Shown here: positions 24,301-32,033 of the stretch, piece after piece
How the letters are laid out: each line of letters starts with the position of its first letter
Numbering within the stretch: position 1 is the stretch's first letter
Assembly: GCA_023458595.1 (NCBI GenBank)
Contig: JAEWYT010000006.1
Coordinates: forward strand, 1 to 64,000
Direction of reading: 5' to 3'
Origin: Pseudomonadota bacterium
GTDB lineage: Bacteria; Pseudomonadota; Alphaproteobacteria; Rhizobiales; Tepidamorphaceae
DNA: 64,000 nt
The notes under the pieces: model-generated
Told to the model about the DNA's origin: nothing
The model's input: only the letters and a program-made list of their open reading frames with translations
Database searches by the model: none
Program-made: the position numbers and the translations under genes

Positions 24301-24821
24301 TTGAGGATCGGGATCTCGCAGTGGATGAAGGCATGCTCGCTCTGCGCCGGCAGGGACGAGGACTTCGCCAGGTGGTCGTCTCCGGCGATGGCGAGGACGC
24401 CGCCGGACGCCGCGGTGCCGCTCATGTTGGCGTGGTGCAGCACGTCTCCGGCGCGGTCGACGCCCGGCGCCTTGCCGTACCAGATGCCGAACACGCCGTC
24501 GTAGTCGGTCTCGCCGGCGAGCCCTACCTTCTGCGTGCCCCACACGGCGGTCGCCGCCAGCTCCTCGTTGACGCCCGGCTGGAACACGAGGTCGTGGCCG
24601 TCGAGGAAGCGCTTCGCCTTTTCGAGCTGCTGGTCGTAGCCGGCGAGCGGCGAGCCGCGATAGCCGGAGACGTAGCCGGCGGTATGGAGCCCAGCGGCCC
24701 GGTCGCGCCGGATCTGGTCGAGCGGGAGGCGCACGAGCGCCTGGATGCCGGTCATGTAGACCGGCCCGCGCTCCAGCACGTACTTGTCGTCGAGGGTCGC
24801 CTCGCGGGTGATCGCGTTCAT
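21339..24821 (-). CDS. Indolepyruvate ferredoxin oxidoreductase, fused single-chain type
   Basis: 1160 residues, a fusion of the alpha (thiamine diphosphate) and gamma domains. It oxidatively decarboxylates arylpyruvates from aromatic amino acids to aryl-CoA. The N-terminus (VSGYRGSPLAGYDQQLEKA, then FQPGVNEELAATAVWGTQ) and the TPP region GIGCHAMTEINGRTTDG are typical. Two cysteine clusters (CEACGDCSVQSNC near residue 640, then SSCNKDFSCVKGFC) bind iron-sulfur centres. LLTGIGGMGVTTTSAVIASA begins the gamma domain. The ATG at 24821 has GAGAGG upstream. The divergent Lrp/AsnC gene probably regulates it. Confidence 0.92.
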   Translation of the reverse strand: MNAITREATLDDKYVLERGPVYMTGIQALVRLPLDQIRRDRAAGLHTAGYVSGYRGSPLAGYDQQLEKAKRFLDGHDLVFQPGVNEELAATAVWGTQKVGLAGETDYDGVFGIWYGKAPGVDRAGDVLHHANMSGTAASGGVLAIAGDDHLAKSSSLPAQSEHAFIHCEIPILNPSDLQDVLDYGLHGIAMSRYAGLWVALIALADTMDSSGVVDVDPGRLSIRRPLDHADPRQAADLNAPLQLGTRHATEVLTRNLRLPAAKAYVRANRLDRKVFGSDTPRFGIVTTGKAYRDLRQTLDLLGITEDVAREIGLAVFKVAMPWPLEPEAISEFARGLERLMVVEHKRAVIEPQLKDLMFHWAAGDRPEIYGKSLPDGRSFLPEIRECGPAEVAPALIAFLPKAARRAEMEEGAKRLAARQAWGEENATDASRSPYFCSGCPHSTSTVTPEGSRSLPGIGCHAMTEINGRTTDGLIAMGGEGASWLGQFPFSRDRHVFVNLGDGTYFHSGILAIRAAVAAKAPITYKILFNDAVAMTGGQTHDGPLDVRRLLAQVKAEGVERVVLLSERPQLYSPADLPAGVPLKHRDELNETQEELATFPGVSVIVFDQTCAAEKRRRRKQGKYENPDMRVFINPRVCEACGDCSVQSNCISVEPLQTEFGEKRRINQSSCNKDFSCVKGFCPSFVEVTGAEPRRAEGADFDIAALAAELSEPEFEIGAAPVNMLLTGIGGMGVTTTSAVIASAAHLDGLNATTLDMTGLAQKNGPVTSHVRLAARDVAIEGPRVPVGALDVLLAADLVVAGGAEALSLCAPDRTTAILNTDVAPTAEFVMHQVQSFNGFKIARTLREAVKGTSEAAIARIAETALGDTIFANMMLVGFAWQKGVLPIRRKAIEQAVRLNGAAVKANLLAFAAGRLLAARPELFAGLLESPAKPADTPLDARIVFLAKELIAYQDEAYAERFLQSVARVRAAEEKLKVSDLRLTRQAAESLFRLMAYKDEYEVARLYAAPEFRETLERQFQAGGRVSVKLAPPLLARTDPRTGRPAKITFGPWIFPVFRVLSKLKGMRGTWADPFGHTSERREERALVAGFEATLATLAGRLDTKSLSLAVEIAKVPDMIRGFGPVKAANIEKAKKRHDGLMKRWNAPSALKGPVLEAAE

Positions 24822-24910
24822 GCCGGGCCTCTCGTCTCCTGCCTGCCCCGGCGTCGGCGCGACAAATCGTCCGCGCGCACCGGGCCTTCTGTCCGATGCA
24901 GCTTATTATC

Positions 24911-24949
24911 CCGCGATTACGCGGAAAAACTGTGCTATCGTTGCGCAAC
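24911..24949. promoter_or_regulatory. Two palindromes in the divergent IOR/Lrp intergenic region
   Basis: CCGCG-ATTA-CGCGG (24911-24924) is a perfect inverted repeat in an A/T-flanked setting, and GTTGCGCAAC (24940-24949) is a perfect ten-base palindrome. They lie 33-71 bp upstream of the Lrp ATG, in the only gap shared with the divergent oxidoreductase gene. These are the best candidates for Lrp/AsnC-type binding sites here; binding is inferred from position. Confidence 0.45.
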
Positions 24950-24981
24950 ATGGCCTAAGATGCGCAAGGATCATCCCGACG

Positions 24982-25467
24982 ATGGCCCAAAGAGAAAAAA
25001 TCTCGCTCGACGCCGGCGATATCCGAATCCTGCGCGAGCTGCAGCGTGACGCCTCGCGCCCCGTCGCCGAGATCGCCAAGGCCGTGAACATGTCGCAGAC
25101 CCCCTGCTGGCGGCGCATCAAGCGGCTGAAGGACGCCGGCGTCATCAAGGCCACCGTCGCGATCCTCGACCGCGAGATGCTCGGCCTCGACTTCGTCTCC
25201 TACGCCTTCGTCAAGCTCGCCCTGCCGAGCCGCGCCAACATGGAGACCTTCGACCGCCTCGTACGCTCCTGGCCGGAGATCGTGTTCTGCGAGCGCGTGA
25301 CGGGCGCCGTCGACTACATGATCAAGGTCGTCGTCGAGGACATGCGCGCCTACGACGACTTCCTGCGGCACAAGCTGCTGGACTCGGAGCTGGTGTCGGA
25401 CGTGCAGAGCCGGATCGTCGTGTCGACGGCGAAGGATTCGACGGAATTGCCGCTACGGGAGGAGTGA
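24982..25467 (+). CDS. Lrp/AsnC family transcriptional regulator
   Basis: 161 residues from the ATG at 24982, normal for the family. The winged helix-turn-helix (DIRILRELQRDASRPVAEIA, then MSQTPCWRRIKRLKDAGVI) is followed by the RAM ligand domain (VFCERVTGAVDYMIKVVVED). It diverges from the indolepyruvate ferredoxin oxidoreductase gene, a common alphaproteobacterial pairing in which the regulator senses aromatic amino acids. Longer in-frame starts upstream would begin inside the divergent gene and are rejected. Confidence 0.92.
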   Translation: MAQREKISLDAGDIRILRELQRDASRPVAEIAKAVNMSQTPCWRRIKRLKDAGVIKATVAILDREMLGLDFVSYAFVKLALPSRANMETFDRLVRSWPEIVFCERVTGAVDYMIKVVVEDMRAYDDFLRHKLLDSELVSDVQSRIVVSTAKDSTELPLREE

Positions 25468-25492
25468 GGGGGCGCCCCGAACGGCGCCCCTC
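25468..25492. terminator. GC-rich hairpin between convergent lrp and ygjV-like genes
   Basis: GGGGCGCC (25469-25476) and GGCGCCCC (25483-25490) pair perfectly around a six-base loop in the 41-bp gap between the two convergent genes. No T run follows on either strand, so termination is likely but not certain. Confidence 0.4.
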
Positions 25493-25508
25493 GTCGCTGT
25501 GGAAAGGT

Positions 25509-26066
25509 TCAGGCCGACGCTATTCGGGAAACGGCGAAGCGCGGACGGGCCGTCGGCACGACCGCCATGCTCGCGAGCATCGCAAGCCCGATGGCCAGGC
25601 TCAGAACGTCCGCCGTCAGGGCAATCCAGGACTCCACCAGGTAGTCGTGCACCGACCAGAAGACGCCGCCGGCCAGAATCAACAGGCGAAGGGCCGACTG
25701 GTTGTCCTGCATGCGGCCGAGCGCGATCAGCCCCATCGCCGCGACGCAGAGCGCCGACGTCGGACCGCTCCAGAAATAGATTCCGGCGCCGATCATGAGC
25801 GGGATCAGCACGTAGCCGATCTTGTTCAGCGCCGTGCTGCGCCGCGCGAACAGGGCAGCGAGCGTCTGCACCGCGCCGAGCACGTTGACGAGCGACGGCG
25901 CGGCCATGTCGAGCAGCGCATAGTGGCAGGCGAACCCGATGCCCGCGCCGAGCTGGACCAGCAGGATACCGCTTCGCGAGCGGAACAGGGGCCATACCGA
26001 CAGGCAGATCAGGGCGAACAGTCCCGTCGCCGCGGCTGTCGGGTTGTCGAGCAACGAGTTCAGCAT
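25509..26066 (-). CDS. YgjV-like inner membrane protein
   Basis: 185 residues from the ATG at 26066. Six or so hydrophobic segments, with RSRSGILLVQLGAGIGFACHY and the C-terminal half GRMQDNQSALRLLILAG, fit the YgjV inner-membrane family of unknown role. The start has GGGGGGCGA upstream and overlaps the end of the DUF1127 gene by seven bases, so the two are translationally coupled. The longer frame to 26456 lies across the DUF1127 gene and is rejected. Confidence 0.8.
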   Translation of the reverse strand: MLNSLLDNPTAAATGLFALICLSVWPLFRSRSGILLVQLGAGIGFACHYALLDMAAPSLVNVLGAVQTLAALFARRSTALNKIGYVLIPLMIGAGIYFWSGPTSALCVAAMGLIALGRMQDNQSALRLLILAGGVFWSVHDYLVESWIALTADVLSLAIGLAMLASMAVVPTARPRFAVSRIASA

Positions 26067-26326
26067 CGGCTCGCCCCCCTGTCGCTGCGGCGCGCGAGCT
26101 TGCCTCCGTGCCTCGCCGCATGCAGGACGTCGCCGCGCGTCAGGCCGATATCGGCGAGATCGCGATCGGACTTTTCGAGCAGGATCGCGTGGTCCCGCCG
26201 CCGCCGCGCCGCCTCGCGCATGCGCTTGGCGACACGGGACAGCCATGCGCCGACGCTGAACGGATCGCGGGCGGCCCCGTCGATGCCGTGAATTGCGCGC
26301 AGGGACTCGCGTGTGTGCATTTCCAT
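26060..26326 (-). CDS. DUF1127 domain-containing small protein
   Basis: 88 residues, Arg-rich. The C-terminal motif KSDRDLADIGLTRGDVLHAA is the DUF1127 (YjiS-like) signature, and AAAGGAGG precedes the ATG. In Rhodobacter and Agrobacterium short proteins of this family affect RNA turnover and phosphate or carbon metabolism; the role here is unknown. It is the upstream partner of the ygjV-like gene. Confidence 0.87.
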   Translation of the reverse strand: MEMHTRESLRAIHGIDGAARDPFSVGAWLSRVAKRMREAARRRRDHAILLEKSDRDLADIGLTRGDVLHAARHGGKLARRSDRGASRC

Positions 26327-26727
26327 CTTGGCCTCCTTTCGAGGTCCTCGTGCGGTCCGGGCGCCTGCCGTCGATGGCAGACAGTGCCGATCGGCACGGG
26401 TGCTCTTCTGGGGCCTGGCCGTTTCCGGACAACGTCGGGAATGAGGAATTTTGCATCAGTTGTGTGCGGACGATTTCCGAATCGAAACAACGGAATGCGG
26501 GCCGGCAGGCGGAAGGACGCAGGGCCGCCCGGCGATTGGCGGGCAGTCGGAAGCCTCATCGTGGATGAACCGGCGGCGATCCGATCGGGGGCGTCCCGCA
26601 ACACGCTCGCGGCAGCGGCAAACGTCGCCGATCGACGATTTTCCTCGTCGGAATCCCGTGATCGCGGCAAGAAAAAGCCCCGGCGGTCGCCCGCCGGGGC
26701 CTCGCATTTCAAGCCGCCTTCCGCGGG
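26327..26727. other. 401-bp gap between the DUF1127 gene and the cobalt permease gene
   Basis: Apart from the permease terminator at 26672-26700, I see no gene, tRNA or repeat here. The DUF1127 promoter must lie in its lower-numbered part, but I cannot pick a convincing -35/-10 pair. Short open frames on both strands have no ribosome-binding site and no recognisable protein. Confidence 0.5.
26672..26700 (-). terminator. Rho-independent terminator of the cbiM-like gene
   Basis: GCCCCGGCGG (26677-26686) and CCGCCGGGGC (26691-26700) form a perfect ten-base stem with loop TCGC. Read on the minus strand it ends in TTTTT (AAAAA at 26672-26676), 28 bp past the permease stop. Confidence 0.9.
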
Positions 26728-27411
26728 CTACGCGGCGGCGTGGTGCAGGCGGTTGTAGAAGATCGGGCTCTTCGCATAGGGCGCGAGCAGCTTCGCGGCG
26801 GCGAGCACCGCGAGGTCGGCGAGAGGCTCGACGATGATGACCGTCATGTAGGCCGCGCCAAAGGACGAGATCGCCGCGAGGTTCTCCGCGCCGAAGCCCT
26901 TGCCGTAGAACGCCCAGAACGCCACCCAGAGCACGATGCCGCCCTGGTAGCTCGTCGACAGCGCCAGCGCCTGCCAGTACTTGACCTCCACGTAGGGCGT
27001 GCGGGCGGGAATGATCCGCTTCGCCAGCTGGCTCATCGCCCACAGCGGCACCAGCAGCGTCGTGACGTTGATGCCGTATTGCGGCAGGTCGAAGGGGGCG
27101 AAGAACACGCCCTGGAGCAGCAGGCCGGCGGCGAGCCCGATCGCGGCCGGGCCCGCGCCGAAGATCAGGTAGAGCGTCGATCCGAGGATCAGGTGCACCT
27201 CCGACACGCCGACGGGATAGTGCGGGAACACCTCGAAGAAGCAGAAGACGAGCGCCGTTGTCACGAGGCTGCGCAGGACCACGGCGGACACGCCGCCGTC
27301 GTGGCGGATCGTGTCGGCCGTCATCTTCGCGGCAAGCCCGAAGGACGCCGCCGCCGTCGCGTAGCTGAGCACGATCTTGGCGCCGTCGACGACGCCGGGT
27401 TCGATATGCAT
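26728..27411 (-). CDS. CbiM-like cobalt/B12-regulated energy-coupling factor permease
   Basis: 227 residues from the ATG at 27411, with AAGGAGACC upstream. It begins MHIEPGVVDGAK, the short N-terminus with His2 that ligates metal in CbiM/NikM proteins. Some six to seven hydrophobic segments follow (for example FPHYPVGVSEVHLILGSTLY). No cbiN, cbiQ or cbiO partner is adjacent, so it is a solitary permease. The cobalamin riboswitch just upstream supports cobalt uptake. A nickel role is unlikely for this reason. Confidence 0.85.
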   Translation of the reverse strand: MHIEPGVVDGAKIVLSYATAAASFGLAAKMTADTIRHDGGVSAVVLRSLVTTALVFCFFEVFPHYPVGVSEVHLILGSTLYLIFGAGPAAIGLAAGLLLQGVFFAPFDLPQYGINVTTLLVPLWAMSQLAKRIIPARTPYVEVKYWQALALSTSYQGGIVLWVAFWAFYGKGFGAENLAAISSFGAAYMTVIIVEPLADLAVLAAAKLLAPYAKSPIFYNRLHHAAA

Positions 27412-27487
27412 TTCAGGTCTCCTTGTCCGCACCCACCGTGCGGCAGAGGTTTCTGGATGAGCGCCCTGGGAAGGCGCCGGTTGCGCG

Positions 27488-27642
27488 ATGGCAGGTCTCC
27501 TGGCTCGCGGCTTTTCGCTCCGCCCGCCTTCCCGACCGTCCGGCCAGTGGCATTCCGGGCTTCGCTTGCCGCTCACAGTTGCGGGGGCAGCCACGGCCTC
27601 GAGCCCCGAGGGGGCGCTTCACCGTGTTCCCTTTTAACCGCC
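27488..27642 (-). ncRNA. Cobalamin (AdoCbl) riboswitch
   Basis: Read on the minus strand the leader has the expected order: GGGAACACGGTGAAG, then GGCTGCCCCCGCAACTGTGA, then GCCACTGG, GGGAAGGC, and finally AGCCAGGAGACCTGCC, which is the B12 box end. This order is diagnostic of cobalamin riboswitches. It ends about 75 bases before the cbiM-like start, so B12 would shut the permease off at translation or by early termination. Ends are approximate. Confidence 0.93.
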
Positions 27643-27734
27643 GTCCTTACGGGCGACGGACCATCGGGTTCGATCTATGGCAGACGCGGCGGGGGGCGGC
27701 AAGACGCCGCGCGCCCGGCCACCGGAAACCGTCC

Positions 27735-28166
27735 CTATGCCAGATACAGGGCCCGGCTGCGCTGCTTCTGCCATCCCGGCGCGCAGAGGACCGTGACGGT
27801 GAACCGCCACAACCCGCCTTCCCGGCGCAGCACATAGTGGCCGTCGACGACCTCGATCGCCGAACCGTCGCCGCGCAGGCGCCTGATGTTGCGGGCGTCC
27901 GCGATCGCCATGCCCTCTCCGCTCGGCCGCACCGTCAGCGTGTCGTAGACCGAGCGGCTGAACCCCTCGTCGGTCAGGCGGACGAACAGATCCTCGAGCA
28001 TCGCCATCTTGGCGGCGCGATCCGGCAGGCTGAACGACCGCGTCGAGTGCATGAACAGGGCCGGCTCCGCGTGGAAATCGGCCACCGCGCCGAAATCCCG
28101 GGCGTTCCAGGCGGCGATGTAGCGGTCGTAGAAGGACTGGATCTCGGCGCGAACGGCGTCCGTCAT
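27735..28166 (-). CDS. NTF2-like (SnoaL/DUF4440 type) protein
   Basis: 143 residues of the NTF2-like cone fold: IQSFYDRYIAAWNARDFGAVADFH at the start and a C-terminal strand HYVLRREGGLWRFTVTVL. Members include small isomerases, hydrolases and stress proteins of unknown role, and no catalytic residues are diagnostic here. GGGAGGGGAT precedes the ATG. It lies upstream of the riboswitch on the same strand, but the 90 bp gap and the riboswitch make separate transcription likely. Confidence 0.75.
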   Translation of the reverse strand: MTDAVRAEIQSFYDRYIAAWNARDFGAVADFHAEPALFMHSTRSFSLPDRAAKMAMLEDLFVRLTDEGFSRSVYDTLTVRPSGEGMAIADARNIRRLRGDGSAIEVVDGHYVLRREGGLWRFTVTVLCAPGWQKQRSRALYLA

Positions 28167-28408
28167 CGCATCCCCTCCCTGAGCGGAGCAGCACCGATGC
28201 GGCCTTTACTATAGCAGGAATTCAGCCGGCGACATATCCGCTCGTCCGGGCGGGTGCCGAGCCCGCCGTCGAGCTAGCTCGGCGCTTCGTCGGGGCTGCA
28301 CGATCGCGCCGCTTGCCGCGCGGTGAGCCGGTTGCCTAAACTGACGCCGGCCCGATCGGAGCCTCGATATTCTCATTCGGTTTTCACGCCTCGACGACGG
28401 ACGTTTCA
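28167..28408. other. 242-bp divergent intergenic region
   Basis: It separates the NTF2-like gene (minus) from the unrecognised 431-residue gene (plus) and must hold promoters for both. A palindrome GAGCTAGCTC lies at about 28270-28279. No convincing consensus promoter or riboswitch is visible. Confidence 0.35.
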
Positions 28409-29704
28409 ATGGTGAATTCTCTTACGAAGAAGACTTTGATCAGGGTGGCGACGGCGATCAGGAACGACGAGAAGGTCGAGATCGGTCTGATCGACCCCTT
28501 TCTGAACCACAAGTTCGAGGAGCTGTCGAAAGTAAGTCGCCTCATGCTGAAGGTGGCGGCGGGTTTGTCGCTGTTCTTCGCCTCCGTCCTCGTCATCTTT
28601 CCCGAGGTCGGCGAATGGCTGATCGACGTGCTGCCGGGCTTCTTCAACCTGCCGGAGCGGGTGGCCAAGGCGCTCGACTATGTCTGGGGCCTCGTCGGCG
28701 AGCCCGTCGAACAGCAGCATCTGATGTATCACCTGCCGAACATCATCGTGTACGCCTTCGGCGTCGCGGGCATTCGCCAGCTCTGGAAGAAGATCAACAA
28801 GAACAACTGGAAGGATCAGGTGATCCGCTCCCAGGAGAAGCTCGCCAAGACGATCGAGGACGGCACGGCGCGATTCCTGTTCGCCCCCGGCTTCTCGCTC
28901 CTGTTCGTCGGCGAGGGCGACCAGATCGCCAGAAGTCTCGTCGCGGACACGCCGGCCGTGGGAGTGACGATCTCCTCGAGGCGCCAGCCCTATACCAGGC
29001 TGTGGGCGAAGTTCGCCGCGGGCGAGGGAGACGAGGGATTCAGCCGGGCGCTCGGCCAGGTCAACGCCGAAGACGCCGGCGAATACGTGCTCTTCCCTGT
29101 CCGCGACGAGCATCTTTTCCTGCCCGGAAAGCTCGATTTCGACATCGCCCCGCATCGCGTCGACATCGCCGTGCGGCGGATCCGCGAATTCGAGAAGCAG
29201 AAAGGCTGGGCGAAGAAGAGGGTCATCATCGTCGGAGACAAATTGCAGACGAGCGTGTTCGTCACGGAATCGGAGGAATGCAGGATAAAGACAGAATACG
29301 ACGAGATCAGCCTGCAGACGGTCGAGGAGAAGTACGGCAACCTGACCGTTCTGGATCCCACGGAATTGACCTTGAGGAAAGTCGTCAAGATCGCGGACGG
29401 TCGGACGATCCTCTTCAGGGCATCCGAAGACGGCATCGAGAAATACGGCAAGGAATTCTATCGCCGGCTACGCCTGCTCGGATACGAGCCGTCGCGGGAC
29501 GGCAGTCTCACGGTCGGCTACGACATCACGGATTTCGAGACGGAGCACCAGTTCGTCTCCCAGAAATACCCCGACTATCTCCCGGTGATTCTCTCGCGGG
29601 ACATCTTCGACGAGCTCCACAAGAGCGACATACCGGACGACGCCTACATATTCGTCCCCCGCCTGGTGAAGGATGAACTGCACCGGCTCGTCAGCGAGCA
29701 GTGA
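28409..29704 (+). CDS. Unrecognised 431-residue membrane-anchored protein
   Basis: I do not recognise a family. Two hydrophobic helices lie near residues 46-68 (LKVAAGLSLFFASVLVIFP) and 108-122 (HLPNIIVYAFGVAG), with a charged linker between them. From about residue 140 a long soluble part follows with alternating strands and helices (LFAPGFSLLFVGEGDQIARS, then KKRVIIVGDKLQTSVFVT and KVVKIADGRTILFR). The sequence is richer in Lys, Asn and Ile than its neighbours. The start has no strong ribosome site, and a later ATG near residue 46 is possible. It stands alone between divergent and convergent genes. Confidence 0.7.
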   Translation: MVNSLTKKTLIRVATAIRNDEKVEIGLIDPFLNHKFEELSKVSRLMLKVAAGLSLFFASVLVIFPEVGEWLIDVLPGFFNLPERVAKALDYVWGLVGEPVEQQHLMYHLPNIIVYAFGVAGIRQLWKKINKNNWKDQVIRSQEKLAKTIEDGTARFLFAPGFSLLFVGEGDQIARSLVADTPAVGVTISSRRQPYTRLWAKFAAGEGDEGFSRALGQVNAEDAGEYVLFPVRDEHLFLPGKLDFDIAPHRVDIAVRRIREFEKQKGWAKKRVIIVGDKLQTSVFVTESEECRIKTEYDEISLQTVEEKYGNLTVLDPTELTLRKVVKIADGRTILFRASEDGIEKYGKEFYRRLRLLGYEPSRDGSLTVGYDITDFETEHQFVSQKYPDYLPVILSRDIFDELHKSDIPDDAYIFVPRLVKDELHRLVSEQ

Positions 29705-29722
29705 AGACGGGCGGCAACCGGA

Positions 29723-30967
29723 CTACCCGAACCTCGTCACCGAATACGCCTCGGGATCGACCACGGGCTTCTCGCCGCACATCATCTCCGCCAGCAATCG
29801 ACCGCTGACCGGCCCCAGCGTCAGCCCCAGATGCGCGTGGCCGAAGTCGAGCCACAGGCCCTTGTGCCGGGGCGCGGGGCCGATCACCGGCACGGAATCG
29901 GGGAAGGACGGCCGCCGGCCCATCCAGGGGGTCGGCTCCAGCGCCTCCTCGATCGGCAGGAGCTCGCGGGCACGGGGCTCGACGCGCTTCAGCTGCACCG
30001 GCGTCGGCGGGGCGTCGCGGTCGGCGAACTCGATGCCCGTCGTCACGCGCAGGCCCATCGCCATCGACGAGGCGGCGTAGCCGTAGGCGATGTCGACGAC
30101 CGGGCGGCTCAGGCCCGCGTTGCCCGAGGGGCGGAAATGCATGTGATAGCCGCGCTTGACCGCGAAGGGCAGCCGGTAGCCGAGCGGGCCGAGCAGGTCC
30201 ATCGACCAAGGCCCGAGCGCGACGACGACCGTGCGCGCCGCGACCGGGCCGCCGTCGGTCTCGACCGTCCAGGTGTCCCCTGTCGGCGCCAGCCGGTTCG
30301 CCCGCCGCTGCAGGATCTCGCCGCCGTTCTTGGCGAACAGCCGCGCATAGGCCTTCACCGTGCTGCCGGGATCGGTCAGCGAGGCGATGTCGTGCCAGAG
30401 CTCGGCCTTCCTGAAGACGGGCTTCAGATGCGGCTCGAGCTCGCGCGCCTCGCTGGTGTCGAGCACGGTGTACTTGAAGCCGCCCTCGTCGGCGATCTCG
30501 CGCTCGAGCGCGGCTGCCTGGAACTGCGCCTCGGTGCGGTAGATCTGCATCCAGCCGGTCTCGCGCAGCAGGCTGTCGGCGCCCGCGTCCCGGATCAGCG
30601 CCTTGTGCTCGGGAATGGCATGGGCCAGCAGCTTCATCACCGCCCCGCCGTTCTCGCGCAGTCTGCGCTCGGTCGAATTGGCATAGAGCCCCATCAGCCA
30701 CGGCGCGAGCCGCGGCAGCGCGCTCCAGTGGAAATGCATCTCCGGCCGGTCGTTGAGGGCGTACCTGGCAAGCTTCACCGGATCGTGAGGCATGGCGATC
30801 GGCACATAGGTGCCGCCCTCGATCACGCCGGTATTTCCGTAGGAGGTTTCCTCGCCCGGGCCGCGCCGGTCGATCAGCGTGACAGAGCGGCCACGCCTTT
30901 GAAGTGCGAGCGCCGCCGACACGCCGACGACGCCGGCGCCGACGACCACGATGTCCCGTTCGGCCAT
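29723..30967 (-). CDS. DadA-like FAD-dependent D-amino acid dehydrogenase
   Basis: 414 residues. The N-terminal dinucleotide fold is IVVVGAGVVGVSAALALQRR, followed by SYGNTGVIEGG. The C-terminal half has MGRRPSFPDSVPVIGPAPRH and LDFGHAHLGLTLGPVSGRL, all typical of the DadA small-subunit family, which oxidises D-amino acids to 2-oxo acids. Related glycine and hydroxyproline oxidases share the fold, so the exact substrate is open. It is convergent with the preceding orphan gene and divergent from the transporter at 31044. Confidence 0.87.
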   Translation of the reverse strand: MAERDIVVVGAGVVGVSAALALQRRGRSVTLIDRRGPGEETSYGNTGVIEGGTYVPIAMPHDPVKLARYALNDRPEMHFHWSALPRLAPWLMGLYANSTERRLRENGGAVMKLLAHAIPEHKALIRDAGADSLLRETGWMQIYRTEAQFQAAALEREIADEGGFKYTVLDTSEARELEPHLKPVFRKAELWHDIASLTDPGSTVKAYARLFAKNGGEILQRRANRLAPTGDTWTVETDGGPVAARTVVVALGPWSMDLLGPLGYRLPFAVKRGYHMHFRPSGNAGLSRPVVDIAYGYAASSMAMGLRVTTGIEFADRDAPPTPVQLKRVEPRARELLPIEEALEPTPWMGRRPSFPDSVPVIGPAPRHKGLWLDFGHAHLGLTLGPVSGRLLAEMMCGEKPVVDPEAYSVTRFG

Positions 30968-31043
30968 GAGACGCTTCCCCGGTTGGCAGGTTTCGCTTAT
31001 GCAGGCGGGTATCCACCTCTAGCGTGACCGCGCCACACCCACA

Positions 31044-32033
31044 ATGGGGCCGATGTTCCGCCCGATCCTCAATCCCGTTCTCAGGCTCCTGGACTGGCTC
31101 GGCGCGCAGGGCACGCGCGCGATCGCCCTCTCCCTGTTCGTCGGCATGGCGCTGCCGCCCCTGTCGGCGGTGATGAAGCCGCTGATCCCGCACGCGGTGT
31201 TCCTGCTGCTGGTCACGGCCTTCACCCGCGTCGATGCCGAGGCGGTCTGGCGGCGCCTCAGCCGGCCGTGGCTGGTCATCGCCGTCGTCGGCTGGATGAT
31301 GGTGGTGCTGCCGCTCGGCTTCGGGGCCCTGCTTCACGTATCGGGCATCGCCACCTGGGAGCCCGGCATCCTGATCGCCTTCGTGCTGATGGCCTCCGCC
31401 CCGCCGATCATGTCCTCGCCGGGCATCACCTATCTGCTCGGCCTGGACGGCGCCTTGAGCCTGACGATCCTCGTCGCCGCGCTCGTCGTCACTCCGGTGC
31501 TCTGCCCCCTGGTGATCGACATGCTGGTCGGCGCCATGCTGCCGGTCTCCTCGCTCGATCTCGCGGTCCGCCTCGCGGGCCTGCTCGGCGGCTCGCTGGT
31601 CGTCGCGGCGATCCTGCGCCTCCTCATGGGCCGCGCGCGGATCGAGGCCTCCTCGCGTGTCTTCGACGGGGCGAACGTCGTGCTGCTCTTCGTCTTCGCC
31701 GTCGCCATCATGGACGGCGTCGCCGCCCGGCTGATCGCCGATCCGCTGCTCGTTCTCGGCTTCCTCGCCGCGGCGATCGCCATCGCGCTCGTCTTCATCG
31801 TCGGCTCCGCGCTCGTCTTCCGCTTCACCGGCCTCGATCCCTCCATCACCATCGGCGTCTCCTGCGGCAACAGGAACATGGCGCTGATGGCCGCCGCTCT
31901 CGCCAGCGTCATCCCCGATATCTCCTGGATCTTCTTCGCCATCGCCCAGGTGCCGATCTACGTCCTGCCCTGGATGATGAAGCCCGTGGTCGAGCGCATC
32001 GTGCGGCCGGCCCCGGTGGAACTCCCGGAATGA
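31044..32033 (+). CDS. BASS-type (sodium/bile acid symporter family) membrane transporter
   Basis: 329 residues with about nine hydrophobic segments. ASAPPIMSSPGITYLLGLDG and SCGNRNMALMAAAL resemble the two discontinuous-helix sites of the bile acid:sodium symporter superfamily. The substrate is unknown; bacterial members move organic acids and pantothenate. Its stop overlaps the next small membrane gene by four bases, and that gene overlaps purB in the same way. Confidence 0.72.
   Translation: MGPMFRPILNPVLRLLDWLGAQGTRAIALSLFVGMALPPLSAVMKPLIPHAVFLLLVTAFTRVDAEAVWRRLSRPWLVIAVVGWMMVVLPLGFGALLHVSGIATWEPGILIAFVLMASAPPIMSSPGITYLLGLDGALSLTILVAALVVTPVLCPLVIDMLVGAMLPVSSLDLAVRLAGLLGGSLVVAAILRLLMGRARIEASSRVFDGANVVLLFVFAVAIMDGVAARLIADPLLVLGFLAAAIAIALVFIVGSALVFRFTGLDPSITIGVSCGNRNMALMAAALASVIPDISWIFFAIAQVPIYVLPWMMKPVVERIVRPAPVELPE

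Noticed and set aside
26327..26727. Possible small genes or RNA in the 401-bp gap
   Set aside because: No ribosome sites, no tRNA cloverleaf and no known riboswitch motif seen.
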